Of a stretch of DNA of 64,000 bases, positions 16,618-26,801 are shown piece by piece (positions within the stretch are counted from its first letter, which is position 1; each line of letters starts with the position of its first letter). The position numbers and the translations under genes were made by a program. The stretch spans positions 620,001 through 684,000 of the forward strand of contig OZ223309.1 of NCBI GenBank assembly GCA_965140765.1. The letters are read 5' to 3'. The DNA is from Sunxiuqinia sp963678245 (lineage in GTDB: Bacteria > Bacteroidota > Bacteroidia > Bacteroidales > Prolixibacteraceae). Below the pieces are notes generated by a model. The model did not search any database and was not told the origin of the DNA. It saw only the letters and a program-made list of their open reading frames with translations.

Positions 16618-19600
16618 ATGAAAAAAAATCATTATTCATGGATTTCCACGGCTAAGCCTCTGTGGAGATCGAAACTGTTAAGAACAATGAGACTAACGCT
16701 GTTTGCAATACTGATAAGTGTAGTGCAAATTTTTGCAACAAACGCACACGCTCAACAAAACCGTCTGAGCCTAAACCTGAAAAATACGTCCATAAGGAGT
16801 GTGTTAGGACAAATTGAAAATCATACAGATTTCTATTTCATATATAACGCCAAGGCGGTTGATGTTGAAAAGGTGGTGAGCGTTGATGTTGAAAATGAGT
16901 CGATCCCAGAAATACTTGACGAAATTTTTAAAGGAACAAATGTGACCTATAAGATAGACAAAAGACAAATTGCTATCTCAACAAATATAGCCGAAAATAC
17001 GGTTCAACAAAAGATTACGGTGTCTGGACGTGTGACTGACACCTCTGGCTTGCCACTTCCGGGAGTAACCGTTGAATTAAAAGGAACTACTCAAGGCACG
17101 ATTACCGATTTCGATGGAAACTATACCATTTCAAATGTTCCCGCTGATGGCACTTTGTTTTTTTCGTTTTTAGGAATGAGGACACAGGAAATCCATCTGG
17201 CTGGGAAAACAAGCATTAATGTTGTTATGGCTGAAGATGCGATCGGTATTGAGGAAGTGGTGGCTATTGGGTATGGTACTGTTAAACGGGCGAACCTTAC
17301 CGGGGCTATCTCAACTACCGGCGCTAAAACGTTTCAGTCGAGGCCTGTACAGAATGCGGCAAATGCTCTTCAGGGTGAAATTCCCGGACTTACAGTGATA
17401 CGTACAGGTGGAGCACCGGGAAGCAACCCTGTATTAAGAATACGTGATGTTTCATCAATAAACGGAGGTTCACCATTGATATTGATTGATGGAGCTGAAG
17501 GAAACCTGGGTACAATCAATCCGGCTGATATTGAAAATATATCGGTGCTGAAAGACGGAACTGCGGCGATTTACGGAGCTCGTGCTGCCGATGGCGTAAT
17601 ACTGATCACAACAAAAAATGCTAAAAAGAACCAAGAATTAAGAGTTAATCTAGATGCGTATTATTCTGTAAAGAAACCTGCTCTACTGAAAAAAACCGCA
17701 AGTCTTTACCAACATGCAGCCATGGCATTAGAGATTACCGACGGTTCATTTCCTATTGAATACACTCAGGAAGAATTACAACTAATACTTGATGGAAGTG
17801 ATATGGTTCTTCCGGCAGGCAGCTGGGGCCGCTGGTCTGGTTACGAAAAATTCTATAAAGACCAGAATTGGAATGATCACATCATAGGTAATGGTGGATT
17901 GCAAAATTATAATTTAGGCTTGTCTGGAGGTGGCGAAAAATATTCCTATCTAATTTCATTGGGATATCAGAATGAGGAAGGCTTACCTAAATTTGGAAAA
18001 GATGACGACAAAAAATATTTTGTCAGGATGAAGTCTAATATTGATATATTGAAAAATCTGCAATATGATATCAACTTGTCTTATGAAGCAACTAACAGGA
18101 ATTATTCTTCCGCCATAAGTGAGGGACAGAATATCTGGGAATTGATATATAAGACTAGGAGCTGGGCTCCCGTATATAATCCGGATGGTAATTTTTATAC
18201 GTTTGAAGGTTTTGATAATCCGGCACAGGTTCTTGAAGAAGGAGGATTTTCAGAATATACCACCGGTAACTTTACATTCAACAACCAGTTGAACTGGCAG
18301 CCAATAGAGGGACTTAATCTAGTCGGACGTGCGATAGTCCGTAAAAGCGATCAGGACAAAAGCATTATAAATAAAATGATATACAGTCATAACTGGAATA
18401 ATGTAAACCACAGAACTGCAAGAACTCCAAACAGTGCGGAACGCAATTACGGCAAGACTTTATATAAAAACTTCACATTATATGGTGAATATAAAAAATC
18501 ACTGGAGAAACATGATATTGGCCTGATGGCAGGGGTTGCGAACGAATCCGCAGATTATGATTATTTCTCAGCAAGACGTATAAATTTTGATCAACAGGAA
18601 AGCATGTCGCTTCAATTAGGAAGCTCTGAAAATCAAACAGCATGGAGTGAAGGAAATGCGTGGACAATCAACTCGTTTTTTTCAAGATTAAATTATTCAT
18701 TTGCTAATAAATATATTCTTGATGCTACATTACGGGCTGATGGGAGCTCTCGTTTCCATCAGGATTATCGCTGGGGTTATTTTCCGGGAGTATCGGCTGC
18801 CTGGCGTTTCAATGATGAAGAATTCATGAAAAACCTTAATATTTTTGATGATTTTAAATTCAAGGCTTCTTATGGCGAAATGGGCAATCAGTCGGGTGTC
18901 GGATTATATGATTATATACAATTGGTGCAGATTAGCAGTAGTTATTATCCTTTCGGAAACGGGCAGAAAGCACAAATGGCCAGTCCAGGAAATATCGTCT
19001 CTACATCACGAACATGGGAAACGATAAAGTCAACTAATGTGGGATTAGAGTTTGCAGCGCTGGAAAATAAATTATACGGATCCATGGATTATTTCTGGAA
19101 AAACAATGATAATATGTTGATACCGGTAACGTATCCATCAATGCTTGGTGCCGAAGCCCCGGAAACAAATAGTGGAAAACTGGAAATAAGAGGATGGGAA
19201 GTTGTTCTCGGATGGAGAGATCAGATTGGTGATTTCAAATATTCGATACAAGGAAGCTTAAGTGATGCCAAAAACAAACTTGTTGAAAGAATTGGCAGCA
19301 ATTTGGTCGGTCTTGGATTAAATGCAACTCCTGCGGGGTATCCTCTCAGTTCATATTTTGGTTATGTTTTTGACGGAATCATTCAGAACGAACAGGAACT
19401 GGCAGAATATGAGGCCCGCTTTCCTGATGGGGGTATTCCTGGACATGGTGATTTATCTGTAGGGGATGCTAAATATAAAGATATGGATGGGGACGAAAAA
19501 CTTTCTGTTCTTGGAGATGATTATGAAAACGGTACCGGAGATGTGGTTTATTTGGGAAATACAAATCCCCGGTATAATTATGGTTTCAACCTCAATATTG

Positions 19601-20046
19601 AATATAAAGGTTTTGATCTTTCCGCCTTTATTCAAGGAGTTGGAGAACGTACCATGTTTCTGGAAGGAGATGCCAACAAGCCTTTTGCCCAGCCATGGTT
19701 TCAGTCTGCAGGATACTGGTACGGAAAAACATGGACAGCAGACAGAACTGATGCAAAATATCCGGCAATAACAAATAAAGGCAAAAGAGGATATAACTAC
19801 TATATTTCATCAAACACGAAGCATAACGTGGCTTATGCGCGCCTTAAGAACTTGCAGGTTGGATATACTATTCCCGCAATGTATACACAAGATTTAAAAC
19901 TGGAAAAAGTAAGAATATATTTCAGCGGGGAAGATTTATTCGAAATTCATAATGCACCCGGAGGATGGGATCCAGAAGATGGTGGAGGTTATCTTAGCTA
20001 TCCGTTTGCCCGTAATTTCTCTTTTGGAGTAAACATTGTTTTCTAA
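16618..20046 (+). CDS. SusC-type TonB-dependent transporter with STN domain, module A
   Basis: The 1142-residue outer-membrane transporter imports oligosaccharides with energy from TonB. The signal peptide ends near AHAQ (residue 46). The STN signalling domain (about 48-122) would contact FecR. A CarboxypepD_reg-like domain (134-205) precedes the TonB-box-like IEEVVAIGYG (211-220), then come the plug (about 225-335) and the 22-strand barrel ending in an aromatic residue (NIVF). The STN domain matches the FecR/sigma pair upstream, so this transporter senses its substrate and induces its own operon. susD follows after 19 bp. Confidence 0.96.
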   Translation: MKKNHYSWISTAKPLWRSKLLRTMRLTLFAILISVVQIFATNAHAQQNRLSLNLKNTSIRSVLGQIENHTDFYFIYNAKAVDVEKVVSVDVENESIPEILDEIFKGTNVTYKIDKRQIAISTNIAENTVQQKITVSGRVTDTSGLPLPGVTVELKGTTQGTITDFDGNYTISNVPADGTLFFSFLGMRTQEIHLAGKTSINVVMAEDAIGIEEVVAIGYGTVKRANLTGAISTTGAKTFQSRPVQNAANALQGEIPGLTVIRTGGAPGSNPVLRIRDVSSINGGSPLILIDGAEGNLGTINPADIENISVLKDGTAAIYGARAADGVILITTKNAKKNQELRVNLDAYYSVKKPALLKKTASLYQHAAMALEITDGSFPIEYTQEELQLILDGSDMVLPAGSWGRWSGYEKFYKDQNWNDHIIGNGGLQNYNLGLSGGGEKYSYLISLGYQNEEGLPKFGKDDDKKYFVRMKSNIDILKNLQYDINLSYEATNRNYSSAISEGQNIWELIYKTRSWAPVYNPDGNFYTFEGFDNPAQVLEEGGFSEYTTGNFTFNNQLNWQPIEGLNLVGRAIVRKSDQDKSIINKMIYSHNWNNVNHRTARTPNSAERNYGKTLYKNFTLYGEYKKSLEKHDIGLMAGVANESADYDYFSARRINFDQQESMSLQLGSSENQTAWSEGNAWTINSFFSRLNYSFANKYILDATLRADGSSRFHQDYRWGYFPGVSAAWRFNDEEFMKNLNIFDDFKFKASYGEMGNQSGVGLYDYIQLVQISSSYYPFGNGQKAQMASPGNIVSTSRTWETIKSTNVGLEFAALENKLYGSMDYFWKNNDNMLIPVTYPSMLGAEAPETNSGKLEIRGWEVVLGWRDQIGDFKYSIQGSLSDAKNKLVERIGSNLVGLGLNATPAGYPLSSYFGYVFDGIIQNEQELAEYEARFPDGGIPGHGDLSVGDAKYKDMDGDEKLSVLGDDYENGTGDVVYLGNTNPRYNYGFNLNIEYKGFDLSAFIQGVGERTMFLEGDANKPFAQPWFQSAGYWYGKTWTADRTDAKYPAITNKGKRGYNYYISSNTKHNVAYARLKNLQVGYTIPAMYTQDLKLEKVRIYFSGEDLFEIHNAPGGWDPEDGGGYLSYPFARNFSFGVNIVF

Positions 20047-20065
20047 TCATTAAAATTGCAGGATT

Positions 20066-21733
20066 ATGAAAAAAAATATATTTACAGTTTCAGCTTTTAT
20101 TATTAATTTGCTGATAGTTACTAGCTGTCAGGATATTGATTTATTGCCTAAAGATAATTTGCCTGATCCTTTATTCTGGAAAACTCCGGCTGATTATATG
20201 AAGGAAGTTAACCAGTTATACGACAGAACTGAAACCTTTGGCACAAAAGATACCGATAGTGATATAGGATTCGAACTTAACACCAACAGTGTTAGCAATG
20301 GGACTTTCAGTGCTCCTAATTCTGACGGGGATTGGTCTGATCGTTTTGTCGACTTACGCCAGTGCAATACCATCATTGAAAAAAGTGAATCTTATGAACG
20401 GGACTTTTCGGAAATAGAACGATATGTTGCCGAAGCACGCTTTTTCAGGGCATATACTCTTTGGCGCTTGATGAAAAAATTTAATGATGTTCCCATTCTG
20501 ACAAAACCTCTGACTATTGAATCTCCCGAATTATACGGAAAAAGAGATCCGCAGAAGGAGGTAGAAGATTTTATACTCTCAGAACTTGAAGATATCTATA
20601 CAATGTTGCCAAAACAAAGTGAATTGAGTTCAACTGAAATGGGCCGTGTTACACAAGGAACTGCATTGGCCTTGAAAGCGAGGGTGGCACTATTTTCCGG
20701 CACATGGGCCAAATACCACCAGCACCGTACGGATTATGGACAACTACTCGATCAGGCCATAGTAGCGGCTGAACGTGTAATTGATAGTAAGGAATATTCC
20801 TTATTCGAAGGCGAAGGTGAAGATAGCTATCGCTATTTGTTTATAGATGAGGGAGATAATACTAAAGAAGAAATCTTCGGCAGTCGTTATTTTGAGGATA
20901 TACGGATGCATTCAACAGCACATTCTGTATTTTGGGGATGGAGGGGTACACCGACAAAAAAATTGGCAGATATGTATCTCTGTAAATCAACAGGATTGCC
21001 TATTGAACATGCTGGATCGGGTTTTCACGGTTATGAAACCATCGCAGGTGAATTTGAAGACCGCGATCCACGAATGAATCAGACAATATTGATGCCGGGA
21101 ACGCCATATCGCAATGCTCAACACGGAGATGATATCTGTTCCTCTAAATTCACCACGCGTCCTGAAACAAGAACCGGTTACAAACTATGGAAGTTTATGG
21201 GCGAAATATTCGGAAAAACTTCGACGAGTGACACTTATGATTATCATATTATTCGTTACGCGGAAGTGTTGTTGATATTGGCCGAAGCAACATTTGAAAA
21301 AGATGGGAACATTAGTGATGACGTTCTTAATAAATCAATCAATGTCGTTCGTTCAAGAAAAGGAGTTGAAATGCCTCCTCTTACAAACCAGTTCGTTCAG
21401 GTTAACGGGTTGAATATGCAGATGGAGATTCGCCGTGAACGAACCGTTGAACTTGCTTTCGAGGGGTTCAGGCGCGACGATTTAAGACGCTGGAAAACTG
21501 CTGAAACTGAAATGAAAGGCGCGATAATGGGAATAAAATATACAGGAACCGAATATGAAGAACAACAAGCCTTAAACAGTGGCTATTCCGGATTGATAGA
21601 TGAGAGTGGATTCCTCGTTATTGAGCCGGAAGCAAACCGTTTCTTCACCACGCCAAAGCATTATTATTATTCCATTCCTTTGGATGAATTATACTTGAAT
21701 ACGAACCTGGCCCCGAATAATCCTGGCTGGTGA
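20066..21733 (+). CDS. SusD-family surface glycan-binding lipoprotein, module A
   Basis: The 555-residue lipoprotein has a lipobox cysteine at residue 21 (LLIVTSC). The SusD/RagB signature is present: an N-terminal SusD-like domain, YVAEARFFRAYTLWRLMKKF (TPR helix), and near the end RRERTVELAFEGFRRDDLRRWK. It sits on SusC as a lid and binds the glycan before import. It is co-transcribed with susC (19 bp apart) and followed by a strong hairpin. Confidence 0.95.
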   Translation: MKKNIFTVSAFIINLLIVTSCQDIDLLPKDNLPDPLFWKTPADYMKEVNQLYDRTETFGTKDTDSDIGFELNTNSVSNGTFSAPNSDGDWSDRFVDLRQCNTIIEKSESYERDFSEIERYVAEARFFRAYTLWRLMKKFNDVPILTKPLTIESPELYGKRDPQKEVEDFILSELEDIYTMLPKQSELSSTEMGRVTQGTALALKARVALFSGTWAKYHQHRTDYGQLLDQAIVAAERVIDSKEYSLFEGEGEDSYRYLFIDEGDNTKEEIFGSRYFEDIRMHSTAHSVFWGWRGTPTKKLADMYLCKSTGLPIEHAGSGFHGYETIAGEFEDRDPRMNQTILMPGTPYRNAQHGDDICSSKFTTRPETRTGYKLWKFMGEIFGKTSTSDTYDYHIIRYAEVLLILAEATFEKDGNISDDVLNKSINVVRSRKGVEMPPLTNQFVQVNGLNMQMEIRRERTVELAFEGFRRDDLRRWKTAETEMKGAIMGIKYTGTEYEEQQALNSGYSGLIDESGFLVIEPEANRFFTTPKHYYYSIPLDELYLNTNLAPNNPGW

Positions 21734-21792
21734 TAAATTTATAAGTGTATTTGTAAAAATAGCAGGGGTTTTCTCTGATTAATTATGCTTAA

Positions 21793-21834
21793 AGTCGGTT
21801 ATTTATCAATACTGCAATTGATAAATAACCGACT
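21793..21834 (+). terminator. 18-bp perfect hairpin after susD
   Basis: AGTCGGTTATTTATCAAT pairs over its full 18 bases with the segment at 21817-21834 around the loop ACTGCA, followed by AATTTATCTTTT. It lies 60 bp after the susD stop and 33 bp before the next gene, so it is a terminator or a differential-expression element that favours susCD over the enzymes. Confidence 0.75.
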
Positions 21835-21867
21835 AATTTATCTTTTAAATTTTAAATAGGTTATTTC

Positions 21868-23562
21868 ATGAATTTTAAATACGTATATCATCTGTTTGTA
21901 TTGTTGTGTTGCATAAGCAATATAAGTTGTAGCAATAATCCAAACGATATTGGAAACCCTGAGGAGCAAACATCAAATGGCCCAAAGGTAGTCAACATCA
22001 TCAATTTCATTCGTTTGCTTGAGCCAAGAGATGCCAACATTACAGAGGATGTACTTTATCAAACAGTCGTAAAACAAACGGAGATCATGAGAGAGTACGA
22101 GCTTGGTGGTACGTTTCTGTTACAATATGATGCCTTGCTTGATTCCCGCTATCAGAAGCTGTTAAAAAGCCTTCCAGCTGATTCCTATGAAATTGGGGCT
22201 TGGTGGGAAGTCCCCCAGCCATTGGTTGAAAATGCAGGCATGGAATGGCGCGGGCGCTATCCCTGGGACTGGCATGCGGATGTAGGTTTTTCAACCGGCT
22301 ACACGCCGGAAGAGCGGGAGAAGTTAGTGGATGTTTATATGGCGGATTTTAAAGAAATATTTGGTTATTATCCGAAATCCGTTGGCTCATGGTTTATAGA
22401 TGCCCACACGTTAAATTATTTGTATGAAAAATACGGGATCATTGCCTCCTGCAATTGTAAGGACCAGATCGGGACTGATGGTTATAACCTTTGGGGAGGA
22501 TACTGGAACCAGGCCTATTATCCCAGCAAGAAAAATGCATATATGCCTGCTCAAAATGAAGAAAACCAGATACCGGTTCCAATATTCAGAATGCTGGGTA
22601 GTGATCCGGTTCGTCAGTATGACAATGGAATTGGTCATACTCACCAGGGCGTTGTTTCTCTCGAACCTGTTTATCCCAAGTCCGGTGGTGACTCAGCATG
22701 GGTTAACTGGTATTTTTATGAGTTTGTTAATGGAGAATGTTTGGAATATGCCTACACACAGACAGGACAGGAAAATTCGTTTATTTGGAGTTCGGTGAAG
22801 AAAGGATTTGAAATACAGATGCCTTTAATTGCACGTTTACGCGATCAAAAGAAACTAAAAGTTGAAACCTTGGCCGAATCTGGACAATGGTTTAAGAAGA
22901 ATTATCAAGTTACCCCCGCCACATCAGTTACTGTTAATAATGACTTGGAAAGAAGCGATGTGAAAACAGTTTGGTTTAATAGCCGGTTTTACCGGGCAAA
23001 CTTGCTGTGGGATCAAGGCACTTTGCGGTTTCGCGACATTCACCTGTTCGACGAAAATCTTCACTCAAAGTACCTGACTGAGAAAGTAAATTCAAATGAA
23101 TGCTTCTTCTTTACTTTCCCCTTTGTTGATGGGCATGTATGGAGCTCGTCCGACGAAATAGCAGGATTAAGACTGAAAGCATTGGTTGATGGAGCAGAAG
23201 TATTGCTTAAAGGAGAGACCCCCATGATAACGAGCCCTCTTGAGGGCTCGTTACAAGTGGAATGGCCACTGGAATCCATTGACGGTACTTTTCTCATGTA
23301 TTTTGATGAGCAGAAAATCGATATGAGAATCAAAGCGAAAGAAACAATTGACTGGTATTGGGATTTAACCACCAAGAACGACGCTGAATTGCCATTTCTA
23401 AAAATCAGTCCTTCGGTTGTTAATTGCGAATTTGATGAAATGAACTATGTTTTGAATGCTAAAAACGGTACATTTTCGAAACCAAATGACCAGGTAGTTC
23501 TTAGGATAAGTCCGGAGGATAACAAGATCATATTAGATATGGCTGATAGAACGGTCCAATAA
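21868..23562 (+). CDS. Secreted lipoprotein of unknown function, possible carbohydrate-active barrel protein
   Basis: The 564-residue protein has a hydrophobic leader with Cys at 21 and should be exported. The first 330 residues have the feel of a polysaccharide-deacetylase/GH57-like barrel: PRDANITEDVLYQTV, EIGAWWEVPQPLVE, WDWHADVGFSTGYTPEER and GSWFIDAHTLNYLYEKYG. Several Trp, Asp and His residues there could line an active site. The remainder (about 340-564) resembles a beta-sandwich accessory domain. The gene lies between susD and a GH78 rhamnosidase, so a role in the same glycan's breakdown is likely, but I cannot name the family. DUF3863-type proteins are one candidate to compare. A perfect 12-bp inverted repeat lies inside it (23228-23253). 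Confidence 0.7.
   Translation: MNFKYVYHLFVLLCCISNISCSNNPNDIGNPEEQTSNGPKVVNIINFIRLLEPRDANITEDVLYQTVVKQTEIMREYELGGTFLLQYDALLDSRYQKLLKSLPADSYEIGAWWEVPQPLVENAGMEWRGRYPWDWHADVGFSTGYTPEEREKLVDVYMADFKEIFGYYPKSVGSWFIDAHTLNYLYEKYGIIASCNCKDQIGTDGYNLWGGYWNQAYYPSKKNAYMPAQNEENQIPVPIFRMLGSDPVRQYDNGIGHTHQGVVSLEPVYPKSGGDSAWVNWYFYEFVNGECLEYAYTQTGQENSFIWSSVKKGFEIQMPLIARLRDQKKLKVETLAESGQWFKKNYQVTPATSVTVNNDLERSDVKTVWFNSRFYRANLLWDQGTLRFRDIHLFDENLHSKYLTEKVNSNECFFFTFPFVDGHVWSSSDEIAGLRLKALVDGAEVLLKGETPMITSPLEGSLQVEWPLESIDGTFLMYFDEQKIDMRIKAKETIDWYWDLTTKNDAELPFLKISPSVVNCEFDEMNYVLNAKNGTFSKPNDQVVLRISPEDNKIILDMADRTVQ
23228..23253. repeat. Perfect 12-bp inverted repeat inside a coding region
   Basis: TAACGAGCCCTC is followed after TT by its exact reverse complement. 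It encodes the end of the accessory domain (ITSPLEGSL) without breaking the frame. It would form a very stable mRNA hairpin, but there is no U tract. Confidence 0.7.
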
Positions 23563-23613
23563 ATGATGTTTTTCTATTCGCTGGATTCATTGACTAAAAA
23601 GAAGCTGAAAGAA

Positions 23614-26307
23614 ATGAAAACTCAAATCACAACAGTCCTTTTATTCCTCGTAATGAGCAATTTTATTTATGCTCAATCCAACGTGGTTTCTGTCAGAAAC
23701 CTTCGTTGCGAGTATTTAACAAACCCACTGGGGGTGGATTCTCCGAATCCGCGTCTTTCGTGGATGATGACCGACCCAAGCCTTGATGCCAGGCAGCTTG
23801 CTTATCAAATCCTGGTTAGCACAGACTCTACTTTAATCACAAAAGGTGTCGGAGATGTCTGGGATTCGGGTAGAGTGGTATCTGATGCGATGCTTGCCCG
23901 CTATGCCGGAAATAAGCTAGAACCGTTCACCAAATATTTTGGGTCTGTTTCCATATGGAATAGCAAGGATGAGAAGGTAGGTTCCCCCATCGCCAGTTTC
24001 GAAACCGGAATGATGGGAATGGAAAACTGGAGCGGGGCTTGGATTAGTGACAACAAAAGCATCGATGAAAAAGCTGCGCCTTATTTTCGAAAAGAATTTG
24101 AAGCCGGCAAAAAGATAAAGTCAGCGAGGGTATACATCGCTGCAGCTGGGTTATATGAACTCTATATTAACGGAGAAAAAGTAGGTAACCACGTGCTTGA
24201 TCCGACTTATACCCGCTTTGATCGTCGGAACCTGTATGTGACCTTTGATATAACCCATCAACTGCAAAAAGGAGAAAATGCGATTGGGGTATTGCTCGGC
24301 AATGGCTGGTACAACCATCAATCCACCGCTGTTTGGGATTTTCACAGAGCACCCTGGCGGAACCGTCCCGCTTTTTGTCTGGATTTGCGTGTTACCTACG
24401 ATGATGGCCAGACCGAAATAATCACCTCAGGAAAAGATTGGAAAACCTCGCTTAGCCCGGTTATCTTCAATAGCATATATACGGCAGAACACCAGGATGC
24501 GCGGCTGGAGCAACCAGGCTGGAGCAAGCCGGGTTTCGACGCCTCCAAATGGAACGACGTGATCTACCGGTCGGCTCCTTCTGCAAATATTGTTTCACAA
24601 CTAATGCACCCGATCCGCCATGTGAAAAAAATACCGGCAAAAAGCATCCGACAACTGAATGACACCACCTTTGTTTTTGATTTGGGCAGAAATATTGCCG
24701 GAGTGAGCCAAATTACGGTTGAAGGACCAGAGGGTACCGTTCTTCACCTGAAACATGGTGAACGGTTGTATGAAAACGGGCAAGTGGACCTCTCAAACAT
24801 AGATGTTCATTACCGACCAACAGACGACTCAGATCCTTTCCAAACAGACATTTATATTCTGAATGGAAAAGGGAAAGAAACGTTTATCCCGTATTTCAAC
24901 TACAAAGGATTCCAATATGTTGAAGTCACTTCGAGCAAGCCCGTTCAGCTGACGAAAGAAAGTTTGGTCGGCTATTTTATGCATAGTGATGTACCGTCAA
25001 TCGGGAAGTTAAAGTCAACCAATCCGATCATCAATAAAATCTGGGAGGCCACCAACAACTCCTATCTGGCAAATCTATATGGTTATCCAACCGACTGTCC
25101 GCAACGCGAGAAGAATGGTTGGACGGGCGACGCTCACATCGCGATTGAAACTGGCCTATACAACTTTGATGCAATTACCATTTATGAAAAGTGGATGGCC
25201 GACCATCGCGACGAACAGCAACCAAACGGTGTCTTGCCATCAATCATTCCCACCGGAGGTTGGGGATATGAGTGGGGAAACGGCCCAGACTGGACCAGCA
25301 CCATTGCGCTCATTCCGTGGAATATTTATTTATTTTACGGCGATGCATCCTTACTGGAAGCATCGTACGAAAATATCAAACGTTATGTCGATCACATCAC
25401 CGATATCAGCCCCTCTGGAATGACGACATGGGGATTAGGTGACTGGGTGCCAGTGAAATCAAAATCGCCAGTTGAGTTGACTTCTACCTGCTACTATTAT
25501 GCAGATGCGATCATTTTATCGAAAGCTGCCAAACTGTTCGGGAAACGTGCTGATGCAGAAAAGTATTCAGCGTTGGCGAAGACTATAAAGAAAGCATTCA
25601 ACGAAAAGTATTTTCACCCGGAAACCAAAACCTATGCGAGCGGGACGCAAACCGAGCTCAGCGCTCCACTGTATTGGGGCTTAGTTCCAGACAATGAAAA
25701 AGAACTGGTTGCGGCCAATCTTGCGAAACGGGTCGAAGCAGACCACTTCCATCTCGATGTTGGCCTACTGGGACAAAAAACAATACTCAATGCATTAAGC
25801 GAAAACGGCTATGCTGAAGTTGCCTATAAAGTAGCTGCACAGGAAACTTATCCATCGTGGGGTTGGTGGATGGTAAATGGAGCTACAACATTGTTAGAAA
25901 ACTGGGACATTCATGCCACAAACGACATCTCTATGAATCACATCATGTTTGGAGAAATTGGTGCCTGGCTATACAAAGGTCTTGGAGGCTTATATCCCGA
26001 TTCGGATAATCCGGGTTTCAAAAATGTGATCTTGAAGCCATCATTCGTATCTGCGCTTAATGGTATCGAAGTGTCACATCAATCGGCATACGGAGAACTA
26101 AAATCAGCTTGGTCACAAACAAAAAGATCTGTCATTTACTCGGTAACCATCCCTGCAAATTCAACCGCTGACTTTTATGTTCCGATGGGTTATGCTATTA
26201 AAAAAATCAGCGATGCCACATCAGGCAACAAAATCGAGCTTATAGCGAACGAAAATGAAAGCTGGAAGTTACTAGCTGGAGCCTATATCATCGAATTAAT
26301 CAAATGA
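23614..26307 (+). CDS. GH78 alpha-L-rhamnosidase
   Basis: I use ATG 23614 (MKTQITTVLLFLVMSNFIYAQ), which gives a clean signal peptide. The frame is open from 23563, next to the previous stop. The 897-residue enzyme removes terminal alpha-L-rhamnose. It shows the N-terminal beta-domains typical of bacterial rhamnosidases (RCEYLTNPLGVDSPNPRLSW; YINGEKVGNHVLDPTYTRFD) and the (alpha/alpha)6 domain with DCPQREKNGWTGDAHI holding the conserved acidic residues. It ends with the distal NHIMFGEIGAWLYKGLGG segment. It is secreted, probably to the periplasm, and co-transcribed with the lipoprotein gene before it. It points to rhamnose in the target glycan. Confidence 0.94.
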   Translation: MKTQITTVLLFLVMSNFIYAQSNVVSVRNLRCEYLTNPLGVDSPNPRLSWMMTDPSLDARQLAYQILVSTDSTLITKGVGDVWDSGRVVSDAMLARYAGNKLEPFTKYFGSVSIWNSKDEKVGSPIASFETGMMGMENWSGAWISDNKSIDEKAAPYFRKEFEAGKKIKSARVYIAAAGLYELYINGEKVGNHVLDPTYTRFDRRNLYVTFDITHQLQKGENAIGVLLGNGWYNHQSTAVWDFHRAPWRNRPAFCLDLRVTYDDGQTEIITSGKDWKTSLSPVIFNSIYTAEHQDARLEQPGWSKPGFDASKWNDVIYRSAPSANIVSQLMHPIRHVKKIPAKSIRQLNDTTFVFDLGRNIAGVSQITVEGPEGTVLHLKHGERLYENGQVDLSNIDVHYRPTDDSDPFQTDIYILNGKGKETFIPYFNYKGFQYVEVTSSKPVQLTKESLVGYFMHSDVPSIGKLKSTNPIINKIWEATNNSYLANLYGYPTDCPQREKNGWTGDAHIAIETGLYNFDAITIYEKWMADHRDEQQPNGVLPSIIPTGGWGYEWGNGPDWTSTIALIPWNIYLFYGDASLLEASYENIKRYVDHITDISPSGMTTWGLGDWVPVKSKSPVELTSTCYYYADAIILSKAAKLFGKRADAEKYSALAKTIKKAFNEKYFHPETKTYASGTQTELSAPLYWGLVPDNEKELVAANLAKRVEADHFHLDVGLLGQKTILNALSENGYAEVAYKVAAQETYPSWGWWMVNGATTLLENWDIHATNDISMNHIMFGEIGAWLYKGLGGLYPDSDNPGFKNVILKPSFVSALNGIEVSHQSAYGELKSAWSQTKRSVIYSVTIPANSTADFYVPMGYAIKKISDATSGNKIELIANENESWKLLAGAYIIELIK

Positions 26308-26567
26308 CTACTCTAAACAACTATAATTTTGACAATCGTATGTATGCAATTTGAAATCTGCAAATAATAAAGAGTACATATCAGAAAAAAAATACTTGTG
26401 GTTTTCGCTGGAGCAGTCTTACTTCTAATTTTTTAAAATTTTGTCATTAGTGTTCACTAAATATTAAGTAACGTTCTTTGAAACATTTCTAATCAAAGGC
26501 TTTCATCGCTTTTTTGTTGCGTGACGATTTGATATGCTAAGTTCATGGATCCAGAAAAAGCAGTCTG

Positions 26568-26665
26568 ATGAACAAAGGCAAATATGTTTTCTCACAGTTA
26601 GTTGAGTTTTTACCTCGTCGTGTTTTTGAGAGATAGTCAAAAAATATGATGGAAATTATGAATAC
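26568..26665 (+). pseudogene. Relic of an IS4-family (DUF4372-type) transposase
   Basis: The frame MNKGKYVFSQLVEFLPRR, then VFER and a stop (26568-26636), matches the N-terminus I know from DUF4372/IS4-type transposases of Bacteroidota. After a one-base shift it continues as IVKKYDGNYEY before dying. Only about 30 residues remain. The rest of the 26308-26879 gap holds AT-rich sequence, a 36-codon open frame at 26646-26756 with no recognisable identity, and the terminator at 26802-26835. No terminal inverted repeats or target duplications could be fixed. Confidence 0.65.
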
Positions 26666-26801
26666 ACAGCTTGAATTGGATTTGAAAAAGCGGGAAGAAC
26701 TATTTCTCTATAAGCCATGGTATGTTTTGCCTGCCACCGTTTGGGGTCTTGTCTGATATACCTTTCTTCTTGTTCAAACCATCAATGATTTCTTCATAAC
26801 A

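Noticed and set aside
26646..26756. 36-codon open frame (MMEIMNTQLELDLKKREELF...)
   Set aside because: It overlaps the transposase relic, resembles no family I know and lacks a ribosome-binding site. Recorded as part of the gap.
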